Of a DNA stretch of 11,941 bases, positions 7,785 through 11,941 are shown piece after piece. The stretch is taken from assembly GCA_937967665.1 (NCBI GenBank), contig CALBSZ010000355.1, positions 1 through 11,941 on the forward strand, in the 5' to 3' direction. Every line of letters begins with the position of its first letter. Position 1 is the first letter of the stretch. Both the position numbers and the translations under genes were made by a program. The stretch comes from an uncultured Planctomycetaceae bacterium. GTDB taxonomy: Bacteria; Planctomycetota; Planctomycetia; Pirellulales; Pirellulaceae. The notes beneath the pieces are model-generated. The model saw nothing but the letters and a program-made list of their open reading frames with translations, was not told where the DNA came from and did not search any database.

Positions 7785-7960
7785 AAAAGCAGATCGGCGT
7801 CATGGCAATGAACGAATCGGAGTCACTTGCGTAGAGTATCGCAACAAGCGTATCTGCGGTCGAAGGTGTTGAGATTCGTCACGTTGGCGAAGATGCCGTG
7901 ATCACGCATTTCGTCGCACGGAAGCATCGCCCAACCGAGCTGAAATCAACTACGAGCAGC
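7785..7960 (+). other. Short spacer with one in-frame TAG; possible gene remnant
   Basis: ATG at 7781 overlaps the dehydrogenase stop by four bases (ATGA) and opens 17 codons to TAG at 7832-7834. The same frame then stays open without another stop into the start of the next gene at 7961. The translated piece around VEGVEIRHVGEDAVITHF has the look of a folded domain, but I cannot name it. This may be a decayed gene end or chance. Confidence 0.25.
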
Positions 7961-8500
7961 ATGACAGTCAAATATCTACTTCCGTGTGATTGCGGGGAGC
8001 GAGTCGTCATCGAACTCGGCCAGGCAGGGCAGCGCGTCGCGTGCGTCTGTGGGAAGGAACTGACGGTTCCGACAATGCGCGGCATCAAGGTCTTGGAAAC
8101 GGCCCCTGACGAAGCACCCGTGCCAAGCCGTGACGGCAACTGGAACGCCACGCGCGGGGCGGTCTTCGCCATCGGACTGACACTTAGCGTTATCGCGTTT
8201 GGTATTGCCGGCTACTATGTTTTCCAGCGATCGAGACTGGAAACACAGGAATACGAGTGGGATCGGCCGGATCTTGCGAATCAACAGATCGACGACATGA
8301 ACGATCTGCAGACGTATTACCTTTGGATGAACTACTATACCGGCGGACTCGGAGAGCAATTCCCGCCTGACTTTGTCCGGGCCAAGAAGCAGGCGGCAGA
8401 GTTCCTGGCGATCGCGGGTGTGGCTGGCGTTTGCGGCAGCCTGGGATTAGCGCTGGCGGCCGCCGCGGTCTTCGCGCCGGGACGGCGCGATCAGGTATGA
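7961..8500 (+). CDS. Small membrane protein with N-terminal Cys-x-Cys ribbon
   Basis: The product is 179 residues from ATG at 7961. It opens with KYLLPCDCGERVVIELGQAG and a second CVCGKELTVP: Cys9-x-Cys11 and Cys28-x-Cys30, a compact four-cysteine ribbon likely to bind zinc. I recall this N-terminal pattern in many planctomycete proteins of unknown function. Two hydrophobic segments follow, about residues 66-88 (GAVFAIGLTLSVIAFGIAGY) and 147-171 (the FLAIAGVAGV segment). The acidic, Tyr-rich stretch between them (about 89-146) would lie on one face of the membrane. The start is chosen at the ribbon; the frame is open upstream to 7835 and a GTG at 7898 would add 21 unrelated residues. The gene converges on the Cys-ladder gene with seven bases between stops. 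No function can be assigned. Confidence 0.7.
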   Translation: MTVKYLLPCDCGERVVIELGQAGQRVACVCGKELTVPTMRGIKVLETAPDEAPVPSRDGNWNATRGAVFAIGLTLSVIAFGIAGYYVFQRSRLETQEYEWDRPDLANQQIDDMNDLQTYYLWMNYYTGGLGEQFPPDFVRAKKQAAEFLAIAGVAGVCGSLGLALAAAAVFAPGRRDQV

Positions 8501-8507
8501 CGCGTCC

Positions 8508-9791
8508 CTACGTCACGTATTCGCCGAGCTGCGGTTCCGGAACGTCGACCCAACCGCCAAAACGGCTGGCAGTTGCGACCCGCTGGGCTTCCAGAGTTTC
8601 CTTGTCTAGCACGACGAGCAAGCGGCGCAGCAGCGACGTCGCCACCAAGATATAAACGGTCCTGGTTTCGCTGATGCGCCATTTGCGCCAGCGATCCAGT
8701 TTCGGGTGTTCGCCCAGAACCCGCGCCATCCGCGGATCGTCTTTGCGAATGCCGCTCGTACCGCGACACGCACGGCAGCCGCCACTGGCGAGGACGGTGG
8801 GAGCCACCTGTTGCAAGCACGTCGGGCAGGTTACCAACTGGCTGGTCAAGACCGGCTCATTACTGACGGGGCAGACGGCCAGGTTCTCCGACTTGACTCG
8901 CTTGCCCGTCACGGCACATTTTTGTAATTCCGTTTCGATGACCCGCTCACCCGACTCCTCACAGATACCAATGGCTTCGGCCGCGGTGATGCGACCTTGA
9001 TCATCGGCGGCCAGATGATAGGACTGCTTTCCCGTGATGGGACAGGTGTAGGGGGGCGGTTTGACTTTGCCACTGGCCAGCAGCTGTGCCCAGCCTTCGA
9101 ACGGTACATCCACTGACTGATCGCCGATGCTCGCGGCGATGCTGCCGCTGGCGTACTGGCACCAGACCACGGTGACTGCGATGCGGTGGGCGCCGCTTCC
9201 CTGGTCGCCCGGTCCGACTTCATCGGCAACCTTCTGCCACTGGACTGCCTGTTCGGCCACGCGCGGCGGTTTGGTCTGGCGGGCGGTAATTTCGTGCAAC
9301 ATCAATTGTTCCACCAAGGTCCCGTCCACCGGCTTGCCGTCGGTCGTCACGAATTCGTGTGTTACCTTCTTGTCGTCCTTGGACAGGTAGCTGACGCGCA
9401 GCAAAGGGCACTCGTCCAGCAAACATCCTCGCAATTGCACGCGACCGTTGTCCACTTGATAGACGCGAAACAATTGCGACGTGATCTCGTGAACGCCGGC
9501 CGGTTGGTGGGCCGGGATGGCGTGCGACAGCGGAGGCAGTTGAAGCAGGAGCCACGTGAAGCGGGAGGTACCAGGACGGATCGATTCGGTCCCCTCGGGT
9601 GCCGGCGAGGCTAGCGAGAAGCGGACGGTCGCGCTGTCGGCGAACTCGGCCCGCAACGACTCGGGGACACTCGCCGTGTAGACGGAGTCTTCGTGCGACA
9701 ATAGTTCGAACCCACAGGCTAGCAGCAACCAGTGGATGAACCGTTCGGTCTCGGCATCAATAGTCAAGTCAGCTTCGACAGTCGTGGTCAC
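8508..9791 (-). CDS. Unrecognised protein with a 15-residue cysteine-knuckle ladder
   Basis: The product is 427 residues from GTG at 9791. I do not recognise a named family. Residues 1-240 are mixed alpha/beta with no clear motif. Residues 250-342 are Cys-rich: Cys250 (CPITGK), then Cys277, Cys292, Cys307 and Cys322 spaced exactly 15 residues apart. The ladder units are CEESGERV, CAVTGKRV, CPVSNEPV and CPTCLQQV, and a final CRAC lies at 339-342. The pattern C-x2-[ST]-[GN]-x-x-V resembles zinc-knuckle halves. The C-terminal 80 residues contain a basic Trp-rich stretch (KLDRWRKWRISETRTVYILV) that could form a strand-rich domain. No signal peptide or TM segment is seen, so it is probably cytoplasmic. 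No good Shine-Dalgarno precedes the GTG. It follows the endonuclease-family gene on the same strand after 111 bases, and converges on the Cys-x-Cys membrane protein gene. Confidence 0.72.
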   Translation of the reverse strand: MTTTVEADLTIDAETERFIHWLLLACGFELLSHEDSVYTASVPESLRAEFADSATVRFSLASPAPEGTESIRPGTSRFTWLLLQLPPLSHAIPAHQPAGVHEITSQLFRVYQVDNGRVQLRGCLLDECPLLRVSYLSKDDKKVTHEFVTTDGKPVDGTLVEQLMLHEITARQTKPPRVAEQAVQWQKVADEVGPGDQGSGAHRIAVTVVWCQYASGSIAASIGDQSVDVPFEGWAQLLASGKVKPPPYTCPITGKQSYHLAADDQGRITAAEAIGICEESGERVIETELQKCAVTGKRVKSENLAVCPVSNEPVLTSQLVTCPTCLQQVAPTVLASGGCRACRGTSGIRKDDPRMARVLGEHPKLDRWRKWRISETRTVYILVATSLLRRLLVVLDKETLEAQRVATASRFGGWVDVPEPQLGEYVT

Positions 9792-9902
9792 TCGATCAGC
9801 ACGCTTGCAATGGCAACGAAACAGGTCCCTAAAACAGAATCATGGGTTATCGCTGCGCGTCTGGCAAGGGCCTCCTTCCGGCGACCTCCATAAATCTGCC
9901 TG

Positions 9903-10895
9903 TCAACGCGGCACATCCGTTGGTCTCGTGGCAACCTGCCCAATGCGACCTCCTTCAAAGACACTGAATTCGGCCCAAATGGGTAGGTGATCAGAGACTT
10001 CATTGGCCTCGTCAATCGTGAGGTTGTACTGACGCATGAAGTCGAAGACACCGGCCCGGCCGGTAAACTCCTGCGTCGCCCGGCTATCAAACAAAATGTT
10101 GTCGTACTGGGCGGTCCCGCGCGTGTTCGTGGGGACGCCGGAGATGGTCCAGGTGATCCCCGATACCTGCCCGAGTTGCCCGAGGTGGCGATCGTCGACG
10201 TTCAAGTCGCCCAGCAGGATGACGTCGTCCTCACCGCGCCCATCTCGCTGAACCACGCGGAAGACATCGTCCAGGATATCGAGTTCCTGGTCGGTTTCGT
10301 CCGGATCCGTGTGGATGTTGATCAAGGAAAAGGTGAATGCCTGTTCGGGGGCCGGGCCTCGCGCTCGAAACCACCCAACAAGTGGTTCGCGATGCAACAG
10401 GTCCTCCGGATCATTGACGGTGTAAAGCTGCTGGCGGTCCACTTCAATCGTCGCTTGATTGAAAATAAAGGCGTACTGCTCTTTACTCACGGTACGTCCC
10501 AGCCGAGGCCCGATGACGTAATCGTAGTAGAGTCCCGGTGCGTTAATCAGCTCCACGAAGTTGGGCAGGATGTCCTGGTCGATGGCTCGAATCTCCTGGA
10601 CCGCAACGATATCAAACTGCCGCACGATCCGAGCCAGGATGTCCATCACGGCCGGCTTCTGCGACTTCGACGTCCCGAAGACTTGAATGTTGAACGTCGC
10701 GACCCTGATCGTCTCGCCGGGATTGGCGGGAGGCGGCGGCGAACCATCCGGCCAGCCGCCAGGATCGACAGGCGCACCGTTTTCCTGGCGGACCAGCTTG
10801 ATCTGGTCCAACCCATCGATCTTATAGCCGCTAATGACAAAGAATCCGCTGACTGCCGCAATGAGCGCTGCCAACGACGCCACGATCTTTCGCAC
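9903..10895 (-). CDS. Membrane-anchored endonuclease/exonuclease/phosphatase (DNase I-like) family protein
   Basis: The product is 330 residues from GTG at 10895, with GGAGG five bases upstream. The N-terminus (RKIVASLAALIAAVSGFFVI) is a signal anchor or signal peptide, followed by a Pro/Gly-rich linker near residues 43-60. The catalytic fold then starts at RVATFNIQVFG. Metal and catalytic residues of the superfamily are all present: Asn69, Glu101 (VAVQEIR), His195 (INIHTDPD), Asp230 and Asn232 (LLGDLNVDD), and Asp302-His303 (EVSDHLPIW). It is therefore likely an active phosphodiesterase or nuclease acting outside the cytoplasmic membrane or in the periplasm. Members of this superfamily cut DNA, RNA or phospholipid headgroups, and the substrate is not predictable here. 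The frame stays open upstream to 11132, but those 79 codons include a translated tandem repeat and are unlikely to be coding. Confidence 0.85.
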   Translation of the reverse strand: MRKIVASLAALIAAVSGFFVISGYKIDGLDQIKLVRQENGAPVDPGGWPDGSPPPPANPGETIRVATFNIQVFGTSKSQKPAVMDILARIVRQFDIVAVQEIRAIDQDILPNFVELINAPGLYYDYVIGPRLGRTVSKEQYAFIFNQATIEVDRQQLYTVNDPEDLLHREPLVGWFRARGPAPEQAFTFSLINIHTDPDETDQELDILDDVFRVVQRDGRGEDDVILLGDLNVDDRHLGQLGQVSGITWTISGVPTNTRGTAQYDNILFDSRATQEFTGRAGVFDFMRQYNLTIDEANEVSDHLPIWAEFSVFEGGRIGQVATRPTDVPR

Positions 10896-11316
10896 TCGCC
10901 CCTCCCTGGGCTGTTCGACAACTCCATCCGCTCCGCGAACCGGCAATCCGTGCCGCCGGCAATTCGCGCGGCACCTCCACGATGTTGCAGTGATTACTCG
11001 AAGCTCGCCCGTGCGGCAAGAGCAATGCTGTTTTGCCGGCACCCATTCGGGTAGAATGGTGGGCTGGAAGAGGACTGGCAAACCGCCGGCGTTACGCAGC
11101 TCTCGCAATCTGGCGTTACGCAGCTTTCGCAATCTCTGGCCGCGTGCTAGCTGGACAGCGCGAACTCTGCGTTAATCCGTGACACTTCCCGCACGCCGGG
11201 CGAGCTAGTGGAGGGTGACGAAAGTGACTCGCTCGGGGTCTGAAACGCCCCCCGACATCTCCATAAGTTACCATGAAGAGCACGGCCGAATTCGACGAGA
11301 TCAACCAGATCGTCTG
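10896..11316. other. Gene-free stretch upstream of the endonuclease-family gene
   Basis: No coding region recognised. On the plus strand TAGAAT (11052-11057) looks like a -10 element with a poor -35 17 bases upstream, but no plus-strand gene follows. The tandem 24-bp repeat (listed separately) lies at 11088-11135. The right half leads into the recombinase remnant, and its upstream boundary could not be fixed. Confidence 0.35.
11088..11135. repeat. Tandem direct repeat, two 24-bp units
   Basis: Two adjacent 24-base copies (11088-11111 and 11112-11135) beginning GGCGTTACGCAGCT differ at one position (C versus T at unit base 15). They lie in non-coding DNA between the endonuclease-family gene and the recombinase remnant. 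Because 24 is a multiple of three, the open minus-strand frame reads them as a repeated KLRNARLRELRNA-like peptide, but this is probably not expressed. Confidence 0.9.
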
Positions 11317-11675
11317 TCGCAAGTCGACATGGAAGCCATCGAGCGATTGACGCTGGATGTTCAGCAAATCTGGAATGAATCACGAGAGTTCACAGCATTA
11401 GAAGCAGATCGTACGTTGCCTGATTGACCGGGTGGTAGTCGAGCTGGAAGGTCAATCGGAAGTGGTGGGAATCTCCATCCAAGACCATCCGATAGAAAGG
11501 TGGGTTTGAGATGACACATGAAGTCCTACGATCTGTGGCGAAGTACGAACAACTTCGCGAATATGACCGACTCCGCGCCCGCCGGACGGAATTGTGGTGT
11601 TTGGGCAAGTCGACGACAGCGATCGCAAAGAGACTTCACGAAGAAGGCTTCCGAACCCTATCGGTCGAGCAAGCA
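11317..11675 (+). pseudogene. Serine recombinase (large resolvase family) C-terminal remnant, frameshifted
   Basis: Three reading frames in succession give pieces of what I recognise as the C-terminal part of planctomycete serine recombinases. First (from about 11317) MEAIERLTLDVQQIWN and FTALEADR. Next, from about 11405 in the +1-shifted frame, QIVRCLIDRVVVELEGQS and VVGISIQ. Last, from about 11500 in the frame shifted once more, MTHEVLRSVAKYEQLREYDR through RLHEEGFRTL. An intact gene would read these in one frame, so at least two indels have occurred. The catalytic resolvase domain and the zinc ribbon that should lie upstream are absent, so this is a truncated, inactive relic of a mobile element. 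The exact ends are uncertain; after about 11675 I see no similarity. Confidence 0.7.
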
Positions 11676-11773
11676 GCGCAGTCAATCAAAAAGCCACTGC
11701 TCCCACGGAAATCCGGGCTCTTGATTAAGCAATGGCGATTTGGAACTCGCTGCTGCGTGGGATCGTGTAAATC

Positions 11774-11824
11774 CAGCGGTCGCCGCAGGTCGCGGCAGAC
11801 AACCAACGATTTCTGCGACCGCTG
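11774..11824. repeat. Perfect inverted repeat, 10-bp arms
   Basis: CAGCGGTCGC (11774-11783) pairs perfectly with GCGACCGCTG (11815-11824) around a 31-base loop. A competing short hairpin GCCGC/GCGGC (11782-11786 with 11792-11796) overlaps the left arm. Confidence 0.6.
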
Positions 11825-11846
11825 ATCTGAATGTAGCCAACGCCGT

Positions 11847-11865
11847 GTTTCGCAAGCAGCGAAAC
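11847..11865. repeat. Perfect inverted repeat, 7-bp stem
   Basis: GTTTCGC (11847-11853) and GCGAAAC (11859-11865) pair around the five-base loop AAGCA. No T-run follows. Confidence 0.55.
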
Positions 11866-11867
11866 TA

Positions 11868-11898
11868 CCTCGCGACGAGGGGCAGGTTCGTCGCGAGG
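11868..11898. repeat. Perfect inverted repeat, 11-bp stem
   Basis: CCTCGCGACGA (11868-11878) and TCGTCGCGAGG (11888-11898) pair without mismatch around a nine-base loop. It begins two bases after the previous hairpin. Neither side carries a T-tract, so it does not look like an intrinsic terminator. Confidence 0.65.
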
Positions 11899-11941
11899 CT
11901 CGCGTGGTAAGGTTTCAGCTTGCCGCTTCGCTTGTCAGCAG

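Noticed and set aside
9987..11054. A 355-residue open frame on the plus strand
   Set aside because: It is antisense to the endonuclease-family gene, whose catalytic motifs are unambiguous.
11040..11060. Plus-strand promoter with TAGAAT
   Set aside because: The -35 match is poor and no plus-strand gene follows.
10896..11132. Longer start for the endonuclease-family protein
   Set aside because: The extra 79 residues include a translated tandem repeat, and a strong Shine-Dalgarno precedes GTG 10895.
11725..11910. A 61-codon open frame after the recombinase remnant
   Set aside because: No start codon with a ribosome site and no recognisable protein; it spans the inverted repeats.

Overview
The window looks like chromosomal DNA of a planctomycete. 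The main pointers are a PrkA-type AAA+ protein, a DUF447 flavoprotein of the kind common in Planctomycetes, an ArgRS with a long charged insert, a housekeeping sigma factor with an acidic N-terminus and a long non-conserved region, a small membrane protein with a Cys-x-Cys ribbon, and the tail of a planctomycete-like serine recombinase. This assignment rests on recalled family resemblance, not on a database search. Composition is uneven: a sampled stretch of argS is about 65% GC, sampled stretches of the sigma-factor gene are near 50%, and the spacer beyond it is visibly more AT-rich.

Left part (1-4671). The 5' part of prkA runs off the left edge on the minus strand, with a nested hairpin just upstream of its start. 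After about 650 bases without a gene come two predicted FMN-binding split-barrel proteins facing tail to tail: DUF447 (+) and a flavin-reductase-like protein (-), six bases apart. The flavin-reductase gene is divergent from argS across only 47 bp. A bidirectional rho-independent terminator separates argS from the convergent sigma-factor gene.

Middle (4672-7960). The primary sigma factor (rpoD/sigA, minus strand) probably starts at a TTG preceded by a good Shine-Dalgarno and a plausible upstream extended -10 promoter. The spacer behind it carries a run of perfect inverted repeats (6443-6598) that no gene explains. A short-chain dehydrogenase follows on the plus strand.

Right part (7961-11941). 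A two-TM protein with a Cys-x-Cys ribbon converges, 7 bp apart, on an unrecognised 427-residue protein. The latter has an exact 15-residue ladder of Cys half-knuckles. Upstream of it on the same strand is a membrane-anchored endonuclease/exonuclease/phosphatase-family protein with a complete catalytic set. The end of the window is decayed: a tandem 24-bp repeat, the C-terminal remnant of a serine recombinase broken by two frame changes, and three perfect inverted repeats.

No tRNA, rRNA, CRISPR array or complete insertion sequence was recognised. Apart from housekeeping functions (translation, transcription initiation) the genes do not form an obvious pathway. The most unusual items are the Cys-ladder protein and the two inverted-repeat clusters.
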